NCBI GenBank assembly: GCA_023228645.1
Contig: JALOAT010000073.1
Location: 1 to 14,946 of the forward strand
Length of the DNA: 14,946 nucleotides
Origin: Gammaproteobacteria bacterium
Lineage (GTDB): Bacteria; Pseudomonadota; Gammaproteobacteria; Thiohalomonadales; Thiohalomonadaceae
Direction: 5' to 3'
Of the stretch, positions 1 through 7,032 are shown piece by piece (position 1 is the stretch's first letter; every line of letters starts with the position of its first letter). Both the position numbers and the translations under genes were made by a program. The notes under the pieces are model-generated. The model made no database searches, was not told the origin of the DNA, and saw only the letters and a list, made by a program, of their open reading frames with translations.

Positions 1-65
1 CCAGAAGAATATAAGGCAGTGTTTATACCTGAAGCTAAATCAACATTTTGTAAAAAGCTTGCCAT
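1..65 (-). CDS. Partial CDS, N-terminus of a probable late virion gene
   Basis: Only the first 21 codons lie in the window (MASFLQNVDLASGINTALYS and on, to the window edge). The start is an ATG at 65-63 preceded by AAGGATAG, almost the same leader as the 862-aa gene just upstream (GAGGATAG). A late-type promoter, AATAAATA at 93-100, would start transcription about 20 bases before the ATG. The gene follows the fibre-like gene on the same strand, so a structural role is likely from context. The family is not recognised and the fragment is too short to say more. Confidence 0.6.
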   Translation of the reverse strand, partial: MASFLQNVDLASGINTALYSS

Positions 66-92
66 TTACCTATCCTTCATTACATTTTAATA

Positions 93-100
93 TATTTATT
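93..100 (-). promoter_or_regulatory. Late-type promoter (7/8 match to TATAAATA)
   Basis: The minus strand reads AATAAATA, one mismatch from the T4 late consensus. The expected start is near 87, giving a leader of about 20 bases that contains AAGGATAG before the ATG at 65. It would let the partial gene be transcribed separately from the fibre-like gene. AT-rich surroundings raise the chance of a random match. Confidence 0.45.
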
Positions 101-112
101 ACTAAATTAATT

Positions 113-2701
113 TTAGAACTGCGCCATAAAATATTCTTTAGCTGGTCTGCTAAACGCCTTTTCGATGGTAGTTTTCTTCGTAGTATTTTCCGAAATATCG
201 TGGAAAATAACCTCATCTTCCAATTTCGGTGTTTCGACGGAAGTTGTAAAGTCAAATACACTGAAAGAAAATGTTGGATTGCCATCAACACCATCTGGAT
301 ATGTTATAGAAATACCATTGTCAGAAGTAGCTTGTAATGTTCTATTAACCATTCCCGTAGGAGTAGAAACCTTAATACCACTTCCGGAATTTATTTCATC
401 AACTAAGTCAAAATAATCTGACACATTGTAGCCATTTATTTGATCAACATTGGTTAAGTCATTACCTGACATATTAATAGCACCAGTCATCGTGCCGCCC
501 TGTAATGAAAGACTTGGATCTTGAACACCAGAGTGGAATTGGTACCAGGCGCCGTTCACATATGCCTCAATTACTGTTTCATCGGTATTAATTCTCAACA
601 TACCAACGTGCGGTACCGACGGTCTAAAATTAGTTGGGCCATATGGAATAGTGATCGATTCATATCCGCCAATAATTGGATTATCCGGAATTGAAATTTG
701 AATTGATGGACCAGTATCATTAACTGTTATTTGATCAGTAGTTCCAATTATAGTCTTAGTAGTATAATCTGTAGCATCCCAATACATCAATCCCTCGTTG
801 AATGATGGGTTTGAAAGCTCATCAAGCAATGAATTGCTGGCTTGGAAATCGTAAACTACATTCGTACCAGATACTACACGACCTTTAGTATCGACAGTAA
901 CTTGATTGAAAGTGCCAACTGGAATAATATCTGGCAAACTTAAATTAAGTGATGCGTCGTGTAGGCCTGAAATTGTAACAAAACCAGTAACATCACCATT
1001 AAATGTAATACTAAAATCATCCAAGCTGAAAACAGGTGGGCCAGCCACACCATCAGCATTGGCAATATTAATACCATTTGAAGCTAACATTGTTTGATTT
1101 TCAACAGCAGTTACCCAGCCCATTGAGTTTAATTGCACTCTATTAAACCATTGGCTTGTAGGCATATTAGCATTAGGCAAGTTCAAGGTAGTTCCAATTG
1201 TAACATTACCTAAATCAGTAACAGTTGCTTGACCTTGAACATCACCAGCCAATGTGATAGTAAAGTCATTAGGATGAATTACTGGATCGCCAATTGACAT
1301 ATCACCATTCACGATAGTCATACCAGGACCGGCAGTAAGCACTCGTTTAGTTCCTGAAACTACACGACCTTTGTTATCAACTGTCACTAAATTATATTGA
1401 CCAGGGGATCCTACTAAATCTAAGTCAATTGAAATAGTAGTATTAGCTAAGCCGGATATAACCGCATAACCATTAACGTCACCATCAAAATTTAAATAAA
1501 AGTCATTAACTGAAATTTTAGTATTCGCATCATAGCCGTCTGGATCGGTGATAGTAAGACCTGAGCCAACTTCAATTTCTCGGGTTATCACACCATCATC
1601 AGTACCAACTAAATATCCGCCAGATGGTAAATCAGTGTTCAAATCCTCTATGTAGGATTCTAAACTCTGACCATTAACTGTGATATCATCAGCTACCAAT
1701 TCTTGTGTATGGATTGTCTGGAACGTACCCATATTTGCTACAATGTTACCAGTATCGTCAAAGCTCATTCCTGTTGGAATATCTTCTTCAACAGTAACTA
1801 TAGATATATTACCAAATTCATAATCAAACGGGCTTAAGAATATTTCATTAATTTCAACTTGATTACCATTGATTGATTGAACTGTATAAGTTCCATCATT
1901 TGCACTAGTTCCAGATAAAATAATAGTGTCGCCAACTGTTAACTCAGTCTGGCTTAAGTCAATACCATAAAGTGCAAACGTCAAGCTATTAATAAACTGA
2001 AATCTAGACCCTTTAATAGTTACTGGTGGCTGCAAGCCTGCATCAAGATTGGAATTAAATGCAGTCGTTAAGGTAATGGTATGTGATGTAACATTAGCAA
2101 TCGTGTATTGGCCATCTTGCTCATCGGTACCATCAATATCAATTTTCTGACCAGCAAAGAAACCTAAAGCTTCAAAATTTTGTGAAGCTGAAATAATCTG
2201 CCCTGGATTGTTTGCAACGATAGTGATATCACCACTGGTGGAAATAAATGACACAGTTGGCTCAAAGGAAAATTTGTTTCCTCGACGATAAAAATTTAAA
2301 TTACCATCGTTATCAAATACAATGTCAATACCGTCATTCTGCCAACGCCCAGTTTCATAAACAGTATTAGCAATGCGAATGTCAGTACCCATATTATTGA
2401 GTGTAATTCCGCCACCAGCAACCAGGCCTTTAAATTCTAGCAGTTGATTATTTTTTTGTTTGAAAATTTGGAAATTAGATGAAAGATTATAACCATTCGT
2501 GACATAATTGGCAAGGTCTGGGTCTGGGCTTCCATTTCCACCATTACCACCTGAATTTGAGCCACTTTCTACTGGTTTATTAACAAAGGCTCCAATCTGA
2601 GGATCATACACAAATGCATCGCCTTCAACTGGATTAGATATCAGTCGAAAGTCTGGTAGGTATGAATTTGTTTTTCTTGTGCGCGATGCGTAAATTGCCA
2701 T
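113..2701 (-). CDS. Large tail-fibre-like virion structural protein (862 aa)
   Basis: A long protein rich in G, N, T, S, D and V, typical of phage fibre or other surface virion proteins. Three degenerate repeats can be seen: a DGDVNG-type start with NxTI/SLNL strands at about residues 400-450, 480-540 and 565-615, the first and last ending in VTVD-N/T-KGRVVSG, a motif common in phage tail-fibre repeats. About residues 734-750 read LQGGTMTGAINMSGN, the GGTMTG motif also typical of fibre proteins. The N-terminus has a glycine/asparagine linker (about residues 45-60). The start ATG has GAGGATAG upstream, and the gene begins 10 bases after the stop of the 138-aa gene, so they are probably co-transcribed. 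No catalytic motif, chaperone-type C-terminal domain or signal peptide was recognised. Its exact place in the virion cannot be told. Confidence 0.85.
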   Translation of the reverse strand: MAIYASRTRKTNSYLPDFRLISNPVEGDAFVYDPQIGAFVNKPVESGSNSGGNGGNGSPDPDLANYVTNGYNLSSNFQIFKQKNNQLLEFKGLVAGGGITLNNMGTDIRIANTVYETGRWQNDGIDIVFDNDGNLNFYRRGNKFSFEPTVSFISTSGDITIVANNPGQIISASQNFEALGFFAGQKIDIDGTDEQDGQYTIANVTSHTITLTTAFNSNLDAGLQPPVTIKGSRFQFINSLTFALYGIDLSQTELTVGDTIILSGTSANDGTYTVQSINGNQVEINEIFLSPFDYEFGNISIVTVEEDIPTGMSFDDTGNIVANMGTFQTIHTQELVADDITVNGQSLESYIEDLNTDLPSGGYLVGTDDGVITREIEVGSGLTITDPDGYDANTKISVNDFYLNFDGDVNGYAVISGLANTTISIDLDLVGSPGQYNLVTVDNKGRVVSGTKRVLTAGPGMTIVNGDMSIGDPVIHPNDFTITLAGDVQGQATVTDLGNVTIGTTLNLPNANMPTSQWFNRVQLNSMGWVTAVENQTMLASNGINIANADGVAGPPVFSLDDFSITFNGDVTGFVTISGLHDASLNLSLPDIIPVGTFNQVTVDTKGRVVSGTNVVYDFQASNSLLDELSNPSFNEGLMYWDATDYTTKTIIGTTDQITVNDTGPSIQISIPDNPIIGGYESITIPYGPTNFRPSVPHVGMLRINTDETVIEAYVNGAWYQFHSGVQDPSLSLQGGTMTGAINMSGNDLTNVDQINGYNVSDYFDLVDEINSGSGIKVSTPTGMVNRTLQATSDNGISITYPDGVDGNPTFSFSVFDFTTSVETPKLEDEVIFHDISENTTKKTTIEKAFSRPAKEYFMAQF

Positions 2702-2711
2702 TTAGCTATCC

Positions 2712-3128
2712 TCAAAAGTTCATTAAAATTCGACTTACAGAACCAAGCTGAGCTAAATCTTCTGAAGTTATTGGAGTTGGTACTACATAGTCCCTATTAA
2801 TTCTTGCCCTAACAAATACAAAATTTCCCTGGATTATGAAAGAATCAACACCAGTGTCACCATCAATACCAGATGGCATCATTGGATTTACAGGATATTC
2901 AATGTAAGGATTCATACTGGTAAGCATAATTGGAAACCAATCATCTTCAGTTGGATGTAGTTCTAAGGTTGCTTCAATGTAAAGGCGGCCAGTAAAATTA
3001 TCCAATTTAGCACTGATGGTATGTATTCCGTCAGAAAATCCATAAAATCCATCTGCTTTGACCGCCGGGCCAGTGACATTTAGACTGCCACTCGAATCGC
3101 CCATTAATTCATAACTTTGTATAGACAC
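2712..3128 (-). CDS. Small virion structural protein (138 aa, GTG start)
   Basis: The core GFYGFSDGIHTISAKLDNF, followed by IEATLELHPTEDDWFPI, resembles a beta-rich protein family I recall from T4-like marine phages, where it sits among structural genes. This assignment is from memory of the family pattern. The chosen start is GTG at 3128-3126, because the family pattern needs the N-terminal residues; a later ATG at residue 9 is the alternative. The only Shine-Dalgarno-like sequence for the GTG is GGGA, and it lies in the 3' arm of an 18-bp hairpin ending next to the start codon. Late-promoter-like sequences overlap the other arm, which suggests translation is blocked in read-through RNA and open in late RNA. 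The fibre-like gene follows 10 bases after the stop. Confidence 0.75.
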   Translation of the reverse strand: MSIQSYELMGDSSGSLNVTGPAVKADGFYGFSDGIHTISAKLDNFTGRLYIEATLELHPTEDDWFPIMLTSMNPYIEYPVNPMMPSGIDGDTGVDSFIIQGNFVFVRARINRDYVVPTPITSEDLAQLGSVSRILMNF

Positions 3129-3131
3129 AAA

Positions 3132-3182
3132 AATCCCAGCCTAAATAAACGTTTATCAAACTTATTTATTTAGACCGGGATT
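3132..3182 (-). terminator. 18-bp hairpin with U-tract; terminator and/or RBS-sequestering switch
   Basis: On the minus strand, bases 3182-3165 pair with 3149-3132 over 18 positions, with two G-U wobbles and no mismatch. The G-U pairs are standard only on the minus-strand RNA, so the structure belongs to that strand. The 15-base loop is 3150-3164, and five U residues follow at 3133-3129, directly before the GTG at 3128. It can act as an intrinsic terminator for the 114-aa gene upstream. It also hides the GGGA at 3137-3134 that would be the ribosome-binding site of the 138-aa gene. Confidence 0.8.
3163..3174 (-). promoter_or_regulatory. Two overlapping late-type promoters inside the hairpin
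   Basis: Two minus-strand octamers each match TATAAATA at 7 of 8 positions: TCTAAATA (3174-3167) and AATAAATA (3170-3163). T4 late transcription starts six bases after the box, which puts +1 near 3161 or 3157. Both positions are in the hairpin loop, so a late transcript would lack the 5' arm and could not form the stem over the ribosome-binding site of the 138-aa gene. Confidence 0.6.
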
Positions 3183-3201
3183 GTATGGTGAGTTAATTTT
3201 T

Positions 3202-3546
3202 TTATGCTATTTGGAGGACTTTTGGTTTTCTGCCTCGCTTTTTGCCTGCTTCTTTTGGACTTCCATCTTTTTTAAGGCCATACACTGAAGCTAGTTTTAG
3301 CGGATCCATTCCATCTATTGTAATAATTTGATTGGGCACTACGTGAAGTTGACGACCGTCAACAGTGCTAATGCAGAAAAAATCTATTTTGGTATCATTT
3401 CGCCTTATATACGTTAGGCTAACGGTTTCTTTAGTTCGTCCTTGCGTTACGCCGCCGAGACCAAGGAGTGGACGTTCTATCATCATTTCTGCTCCTGGTT
3501 TGAGAACGTTTTTGCTGACAAAACCTTCAATAAGTCCTAAATCCAT
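3202..3546 (-). CDS. 114-aa protein with a basic AT-hook-like C-terminus
   Basis: The ATG at 3546 is preceded by AAAGG about 8 bases upstream. The body (about residues 1-85) has a run of alternating strands, including TVSLTYIRRNDTKIDFFCIS and LHVVPNQIITIDGM, and looks like a small globular beta-rich domain. The tail (about residues 92-110) is strongly basic and contains KKRGRKPK, close to the AT-hook core RGRP, which binds the minor groove of AT-rich DNA. A DNA-binding role is an inference from this tail alone. The gene ends 20 bases before the 18-bp hairpin, which could terminate its transcript. No known family was recognised for the body. Confidence 0.7.
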   Translation of the reverse strand: MDLGLIEGFVSKNVLKPGAEMMIERPLLGLGGVTQGRTKETVSLTYIRRNDTKIDFFCISTVDGRQLHVVPNQIITIDGMDPLKLASVYGLKKDGSPKEAGKKRGRKPKVLQIA

Positions 3547-3639
3547 ATTTTTAACCTTTATTATTATAGGGTGGTAAACAATCCCATAGTATTAACATAT
3601 TTCAACAAGTCAGTCAAGCAAACATTTCAGTCAGTTACC

Positions 3640-3647
3640 CATAAATA
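3640..3647 (+). promoter_or_regulatory. Late-type promoter (CATAAATA)
   Basis: This plus-strand 7/8 match to TATAAATA predicts a start near 3653, just before AAGGAG and the ATG at 3669. The leader would be only about 16 bases. CAGTCA repeats lie just upstream (3611-3635) and their role is unknown. Confidence 0.45.
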
Positions 3648-3668
3648 ACAGTGAAAGGAGAAAACATT

Positions 3669-3836
3669 ATGGCTAAAATAGTAGAAACTAACACTATCTT
3701 GACTATTAGCAAATTAGTTAAGACTAGTGATAATACAGAAACATTAGAATTGCCAGAAGATTTTACTGACACGGTACTTGAGCTTGTAGCACAATTACTT
3801 GGCAGTGACTATGTTGTTGAACTAACTGTCGCCTAA
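3669..3836 (+). CDS. 55-aa small phage protein
   Basis: The start is the ATG at 3669, chosen over a GTG at 3651, because AAGGAG at 3655-3660 lies 8 bases before it. The protein begins MAKIVETNTILTISKLVKT and ends with LGSDYVVELTVA. It has alternating hydrophobic residues and an acidic helix around LPEDFTDTVLELV, compatible with a small alpha/beta fold. No catalytic motif or membrane segment is present. It is the first of three plus-strand genes lying between two minus-strand blocks. Function unknown. Confidence 0.7.
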   Translation: MAKIVETNTILTISKLVKTSDNTETLELPEDFTDTVLELVAQLLGSDYVVELTVA

Positions 3837-3845
3837 TAATCTTCT

Positions 3846-3853
3846 GATAAATA
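3846..3853 (+). promoter_or_regulatory. Late-type promoter (GATAAATA)
   Basis: This 7/8 match to TATAAATA predicts a start near 3859. The leader then holds a small hairpin, GGAC-GAAT-GTCC (about 3863-3874), followed by AAAGGAG before the ATG at 3893. The hairpin may stabilise the message; that is inference. Confidence 0.4.
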
Positions 3854-3892
3854 TTAACGTGGGACGAATGTCCAACTAAAGGAGTTATCAAA

Positions 3893-4243
3893 ATGGACCA
3901 CGACAATTTTCTTTCCGAACTTGAACGCTGCATTTTAGCAAACTCAAGTTCACCACCAGATCTGCTTCCAAAATCATACAGTTCAGACGATCTTGCCTCT
4001 ATGTATCTCAATGGAGACTTTGATCCAGAAGAAGATGAAGTTTATTACAGTGAAGAAGATCTCGAAGAAGAAGATGAAGATATCATCCAGGTAATTTACA
4101 TCGACGACAGTAACTTTTCAAAGCTTGATCCTGAAGAAATTAAAGCATTTATCAACAACTTATCAACCATATTAGGTGTTGATGCTTATTCTGAAGAAGA
4201 AATTGCTCGATTTATTGAACAATGTAAAAAGCCTAAAGACTGA
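3893..4243 (+). CDS. Very acidic 116-aa protein
   Basis: The start ATG follows AAAGGAG by 9 bases. The middle (about residues 43-65) is a run of D and E (DPEEDEVYYSEEDLEEEDED) and the whole protein is strongly negative. The C-terminal part (about residues 75-112) looks like two helices: LDPEEIKAFINNLSTILGV and YSEEEIARFIEQC. Highly acidic small phage proteins can act as DNA mimics or bind basic host proteins, but nothing here proves that. It is followed 6 bases later by a small membrane-protein gene and probably shares its transcript. Confidence 0.75.
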   Translation: MDHDNFLSELERCILANSSSPPDLLPKSYSSDDLASMYLNGDFDPEEDEVYYSEEDLEEEDEDIIQVIYIDDSNFSKLDPEEIKAFINNLSTILGVDAYSEEEIARFIEQCKKPKD

Positions 4244-4249
4244 GGTAAA

Positions 4250-4432
4250 ATGGAACACTGGCTAGCGGTAACACTCCTTTGGGGTGGTGGAACACTTATT
4301 GTACTTTGCTTACTCAAACTATTGTTTAGTTTGATGTCAAATCCTTTTGACGACCTTGATGATGAAGACTTGAAGGAAATCGATGAGGCAGGTAAAAATC
4401 TAACTGACCTAGGCGGTAAAATTAACTTTTAA
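4250..4432 (+). CDS. 60-aa single-pass membrane protein
   Basis: Residues 4-29 (WLAVTLLWGGGTLIVLCLLK and on) form one clear transmembrane segment with a glycine cluster. They are followed by an acidic soluble tail, FDDLDDEDLKEIDEAG. The start ATG has GAGG upstream overlapping the stop of the acidic 116-aa gene, so the two are co-translated. Size and layout would fit a holin, spanin-like or inhibitor peptide, but no lysis gene is nearby and no family is recognised. Its last four bases overlap the end of the convergent minus-strand gene at 4429. Confidence 0.75.
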   Translation: MEHWLAVTLLWGGGTLIVLCLLKLLFSLMSNPFDDLDDEDLKEIDEAGKNLTDLGGKINF

Positions 4433-4764
4433 AATAAAATAAGTCGGTCAATGAAATCAGCCAACCGTTCAATTGTTGACGAATGTTGATCATACGCATA
4501 ATATTCAATAACAAACTGTTTCCTATTATCTCCCGGATAGGTAAATTTCTCACCCACAATTTGTTGTCCTAAATTTGGTTCACCCACTGCATAGATAATA
4601 TCTTCCATTCGATAATAACTATATCCTTCATCCACTATCTGAATGTTTTCAAAAGCATATTCAGGCGGCCACAATGCCTCAATAATTAAAGGCATTGCAA
4701 CCTTAAGTGCATCTATGTGGCTAGGGACGAATTTTCCCTGATAGATAATTTTTAATATAATCAT
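4429..4764 (-). CDS. 111-aa protein, last gene of the minus-strand array
   Basis: It starts with ATG at 4764 in an ATGA overlap with the stop of the 93-aa gene upstream, so translation is probably coupled. The protein begins MIILKIIYQGKFVPSHIDAL and has a central YSYYRMEDIIYAVGEPNLG region and a C-terminal helix IERLADFIDRLILF. It lacks the conserved EDQ motif of the paralogue family. No known family was recognised. The 3' end overlaps the convergent membrane-protein gene by four bases, and no clear terminator lies between. Confidence 0.75.
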   Translation of the reverse strand: MIILKIIYQGKFVPSHIDALKVAMPLIIEALWPPEYAFENIQIVDEGYSYYRMEDIIYAVGEPNLGQQIVGEKFTYPGDNRKQFVIEYYAYDQHSSTIERLADFIDRLILF

Positions 4765-5042
4765 TTGACAAGGCTGTAATAAGTTTCAAAAGCTTCCGGA
4801 ATTTGAATATTATTCAGTTCAAGACGGTGCTTGAGTTCATCCATGCCAACCATATTGACCACATTCAGCCAATTGGAATAAGTTTCCTCTTCCGTGGCAC
4901 ATTCAAGATTCCACAGCTTTACCAACATCTCATTAAAAACTTCTTCGCCTTTCAGGGTTACTTGGCGAGCGACATAAAATGCCTGCAGGATTTCAGGATG
5001 TCGTTTGTTTATGTCGTCCCAATTTAAATCAATAGAGGCCAT
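4761..5042 (-). CDS. 93-aa helical protein, possible distant array paralogue
   Basis: The ATG at 5042 is preceded by GGAG about 8 bases upstream. The protein is mostly helical and acidic: EILQAFYVARQVTLKGEEVF, then LVKLWNLECATEEE, then ELKHRLELNN. The LW-N-L-x-x-x-TEEE stretch near residue 43 sits where the paralogues have W-x-x-L-S-x-EDQ, but the key Q is missing, so membership is only a guess. It is coupled to the following gene by ATGA. A gap of about 106 bases separates it from the 118-aa gene; it contains a GCGC-rich short palindrome (about 5083-5099) but no clear promoter. Confidence 0.7.
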   Translation of the reverse strand: MASIDLNWDDINKRHPEILQAFYVARQVTLKGEEVFNEMLVKLWNLECATEEETYSNWLNVVNMVGMDELKHRLELNNIQIPEAFETYYSLVK

Positions 5043-5148
5043 TCATTTTTCTCCGAAATTGCAGCGCCCATCTTCTTTAATATAAGCGCGAAGCGCGAAA
5101 AATTTACCTTTCGGCGAAAATTTTCCACCAGTTCAATAAACTACATAC

Positions 5149-5493
5149 TTATTTGCAAAACAGCGCGAAATCAATTTCCCAAGGTTCCATAATAGGATCA
5201 AGTGCTTCTCGCAATTTTTCATTATAGACATAAAAATTAATACGATCGTGATTTGTCCAAGTCGAAACAATCTTACGTAACTCTACATTAAACCATTCCA
5301 ACTGTGCCCAAGCGGCGGCTTCGCGTTCAGCTTTAGGAAGTTCAGTCATTGACTCAAACATCATATCACTATGTTGTCTCCTGAGATCGTGAAGTCGGCC
5401 CGAAAGATCATTCATCATATGTGCCCATTCTTCACTATGGGTGGAAACCACATATGGAATCACTGTAGTAGCTTGAAAGCTGTTATCTGACAT
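5149..5493 (-). CDS. About 114-aa helical protein, weak array paralogue
   Basis: Two starts are possible, ATG at 5505 or ATG at 5493. The second is preferred because it gives the shorter overlap with the upstream gene, but neither has a strong ribosome-binding site. The C-terminal segment STWTNHDRINFYVYNEKLRE, then ALDPIMEPWEIDFALF, lines up with the array consensus (W, then D-x-I in place of EDQI, then a final hydrophobic helix). It is therefore listed as a divergent member. The middle is a charged helix with MNDLSGRLHDLRRQHSDMMF. The 34-46-base overlap with the upstream gene, in another frame, is longer than at the other junctions and could mean recombination at this junction. Confidence 0.7.
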   Translation of the reverse strand: MSDNSFQATTVIPYVVSTHSEEWAHMMNDLSGRLHDLRRQHSDMMFESMTELPKAEREAAAWAQLEWFNVELRKIVSTWTNHDRINFYVYNEKLREALDPIMEPWEIDFALFCK

Positions 5494-5783
5494 TCGTCCA
5501 TCCATTCCAGTACAATGCTCTGTTGATAAAAATACTTACAAAATATAATTTGTTCTTCCCAGGAAAGTTTATCCCATCGGATTTTCAACCATCGGCAAAA
5601 ATCCAAATAATATCGTTCCCTAATCCTAAAAGTCCCATTAGTAAACACTACATCATTAGGTGCTTTCTTTTCCCAATCAAGTATTTCCGTATCCTGCTTG
5701 GCCAAGAGGTCTTGCGTATATGGTTCTACTTCTTCTGAAATCAGCGTAATGATTTGTTTTTCCATCTGGGTCAATTCTATCAT
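5460..5783 (-). CDS. EDQ-family array paralogue (107 aa)
   Basis: This is a clear member of the tandem family. Near the C-terminus it reads IRWDKLSWEEQIIFC, then a variable stretch, then WMDECQITAFKLLQ, matching the consensus W-x-x-L-[ST]-x-[ED]-[DE]-Q-[IV] and Q-x-T-A. The N-terminal 60 residues are helical and charged and differ from the other members. The start ATG at 5783 overlaps the stop of the previous gene as ATGA. No catalytic residues, metal site or membrane segment are visible. The function is unknown; the family layout suggests repeated duplication and fast divergence. Confidence 0.8.
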   Translation of the reverse strand: MIELTQMEKQIITLISEEVEPYTQDLLAKQDTEILDWEKKAPNDVVFTNGTFRIRERYYLDFCRWLKIRWDKLSWEEQIIFCKYFYQQSIVLEWMDECQITAFKLLQ

Positions 5784-6055
5784 AATAGTATCTTATATGC
5801 GGTAAATTGAACACTGTCAAGGAATGATTGGAAATAACCATTATGGCGCCACCGCAAAGCAAGTTGAATTTGTTCTTCCCAGGTGCATTCTTCCCATATT
5901 AGTTTAAAGAGTCTACCATAGTGGTAATCGTGATCCATTATACTCGCCTCCAGCTCGTCATCAGTTAGGCGGCCATTTTTATGATAATGCGTAATCACAG
6001 ACCTGTCGTGCCTTTCCTTGGCGGTAATTTCTTTGGCGGCGTGAGGAATATTCAT
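5780..6055 (-). CDS. EDQ-family array paralogue (91 aa)
   Basis: The conserved end is present: LIWEECTWEEQIQLALRW, then LDSVQFTAYKILL. The N-terminal half is rich in H, D, E and K (SVITHYHKNGRLTDDELEAS) and predicted helical. The ATG at 6055 overlaps a TAA as TAATG, but that TAA is the end of a truncated paralogue remnant rather than of an intact gene, because the LamG gene now lies upstream. AGGAT occurs 12 bases before the ATG and may serve as the ribosome-binding site. Function unknown. Confidence 0.8.
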   Translation of the reverse strand: MNIPHAAKEITAKERHDRSVITHYHKNGRLTDDELEASIMDHDYHYGRLFKLIWEECTWEEQIQLALRWRHNGYFQSFLDSVQFTAYKILL

Positions 6056-6079
6056 TAGTTTTTCATTATCCTATAACCT
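6054..6079. repeat. Direct repeat, left copy, flanking the LamG segment
   Basis: It matches 7031-7056 at 24 of 26 positions. Both copies encode the end of an EDQ-family gene (YRIMKN-stop on the minus strand), so the repeat comes from paralogous gene ends and not from a target-site duplication by a transposase. Confidence 0.8.
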
Positions 6080-6084
6080 AATAT
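6055..6084 (-). pseudogene. 3' remnant of an array paralogue beside the LamG gene
   Basis: The last nine codons and stop read ILGYRIMKN-stop. This is nearly the same end as the intact paralogue at 7032-7310 (AAYRIMKN-stop), and 24 of 26 bases match at DNA level (6054-6079 against 7031-7056). No gene body precedes it: the LamG stop is only 14 bases upstream. The TAATG link to the next gene is kept. It is best read as the surviving tail of a paralogue split by the LamG insertion. Confidence 0.65.
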
Positions 6085-6098
6085 TTTAGTATAATGTT

Positions 6099-6872
6099 TC
6101 AAGATCCAGTTGGGAATGGAGCAGAAGGTACACCAAACAGACCATCAGTAGTGTATCTTGCTATTCCTTTGGTCACTCTGAATTCGTCAATACGACCAGT
6201 AAACCCTCCAGATGTTGAATTTCTACAGAACAATCTAAACGGTTGGGCTGAGGACGACATCGTACCAGGAACGGCCGCTGATGATTTGCCAACCATTTCA
6301 CCGTTTAAATAAATTCTAATGAAATCCGCCGAATCACGGGTAATGGCCCAGAATTGCCAAGTGTCATATCCCGCAGATGCTCGATTCTTATTGGTTAAAA
6401 CAGTAGTCCTGGATGGTGCACCTGTCATATAGCAATTAAATTTAAAATAAGTATCTAAACCAAATCCAAATCCCTCAGAGCCAGTCCAACTCGTTAATTT
6501 ATTAAAAAACCCGCCAGTGGACGCGAAACCGCTATTCACATAATACGCCCAAAATTCGAAAGTAAACTCGCCGTCAAATAACCAATCTGAACTAGATGCA
6601 GTAGTTATACTCACATATTGAGTGGTGGAAGTGGTATTGATATATCCACCGAATGGTGAACTTACCGGTCCGCTGACCTGAATAGTGGGTGATGTAGAAG
6701 AAGCAGTAATAGAAGAAACGTTACCCTTCACATCAGCAGCAGTGTCAGTAACTGAGGATGCATCATCCCATCTTAGCAACATAATAACATTATCCCAGTA
6801 AGGATCACCTGACGATAAATTTGCAACCTGTGCAGTAAGGGTAGATCCAGCAAATCCCACTTGAATGGCCAT
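6099..6872 (-). CDS. LamG/concanavalin-like virion protein under a late promoter (257 aa)
   Basis: The start is ATG at 6872, ten bases after AAGGAG. An upstream in-frame TTG at 6899 is rejected because it would put that ribosome-binding site inside the gene. The C-terminal two thirds form a LamG-type jelly-roll: FTFEFWAYYVNSGF, WQFWAITRD, IRIYLNGEMVG, and the signature FTGRIDEFRVTKGIARYT (about residues 224-241), which is typical of phage LamG_3-like proteins. Such domains usually bind glycans on virion surfaces. The N-terminus (DPYWDNVIMLLRWDD) is also usual in this group. The gene carries an exact TATAAATA promoter and sits alone inside the paralogue array, flanked by pieces of a broken paralogue, so it was probably acquired as a cassette. 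Confidence 0.85.
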   Translation of the reverse strand: MAIQVGFAGSTLTAQVANLSSGDPYWDNVIMLLRWDDASSVTDTAADVKGNVSSITASSTSPTIQVSGPVSSPFGGYINTTSTTQYVSITTASSSDWLFDGEFTFEFWAYYVNSGFASTGGFFNKLTSWTGSEGFGFGLDTYFKFNCYMTGAPSRTTVLTNKNRASAGYDTWQFWAITRDSADFIRIYLNGEMVGKSSAAVPGTMSSSAQPFRLFCRNSTSGGFTGRIDEFRVTKGIARYTTDGLFGVPSAPFPTGS

Positions 6873-6920
6873 ACATATAATTCTCCTTTCATTCTTCAAA
6901 TTTTACTCAATACTAAAGAA

Positions 6921-6928
6921 TATTTATA
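6921..6928 (-). promoter_or_regulatory. Exact T4-type late promoter TATAAATA
   Basis: The minus strand reads TATAAATA with no mismatch. The predicted start is near 6915, giving a 43-base leader with AAGGAG before the LamG ATG. It is the only exact copy noticed in the window and drives a virion-type gene, which supports a gp55-like late sigma factor in this phage. Confidence 0.8.
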
Positions 6929-6963
6929 GTCTGGCCAGGTGTTATTTTATCAATCCGGCTTTC

Positions 6964-7032
6964 TCACACAGGCACTTCATCTGTTGTTTTTGTCATTAGA
7001 ACCTGGGTGTGATATTTTTCTCTAACTTCTAT
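6964..7032 (-). pseudogene. 5' remnant of an array paralogue with lost start codon
   Basis: Read from 7032, the frame gives ATA-GAA-GTT-AGA-GAA-AAA-TAT (I-E-V-R-E-K-Y), which parallels the start of the neighbouring intact paralogue (M-D-V-R-E-K-Y-Q). The stop/start overlap TAATG of that neighbour is here TAATA, so the start codon is lost. Homology fades after about eight codons and the frame ends in TGA at 6964. With the tail at 6055-6084 it makes up the two ends of a single disrupted paralogue. Confidence 0.6.
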
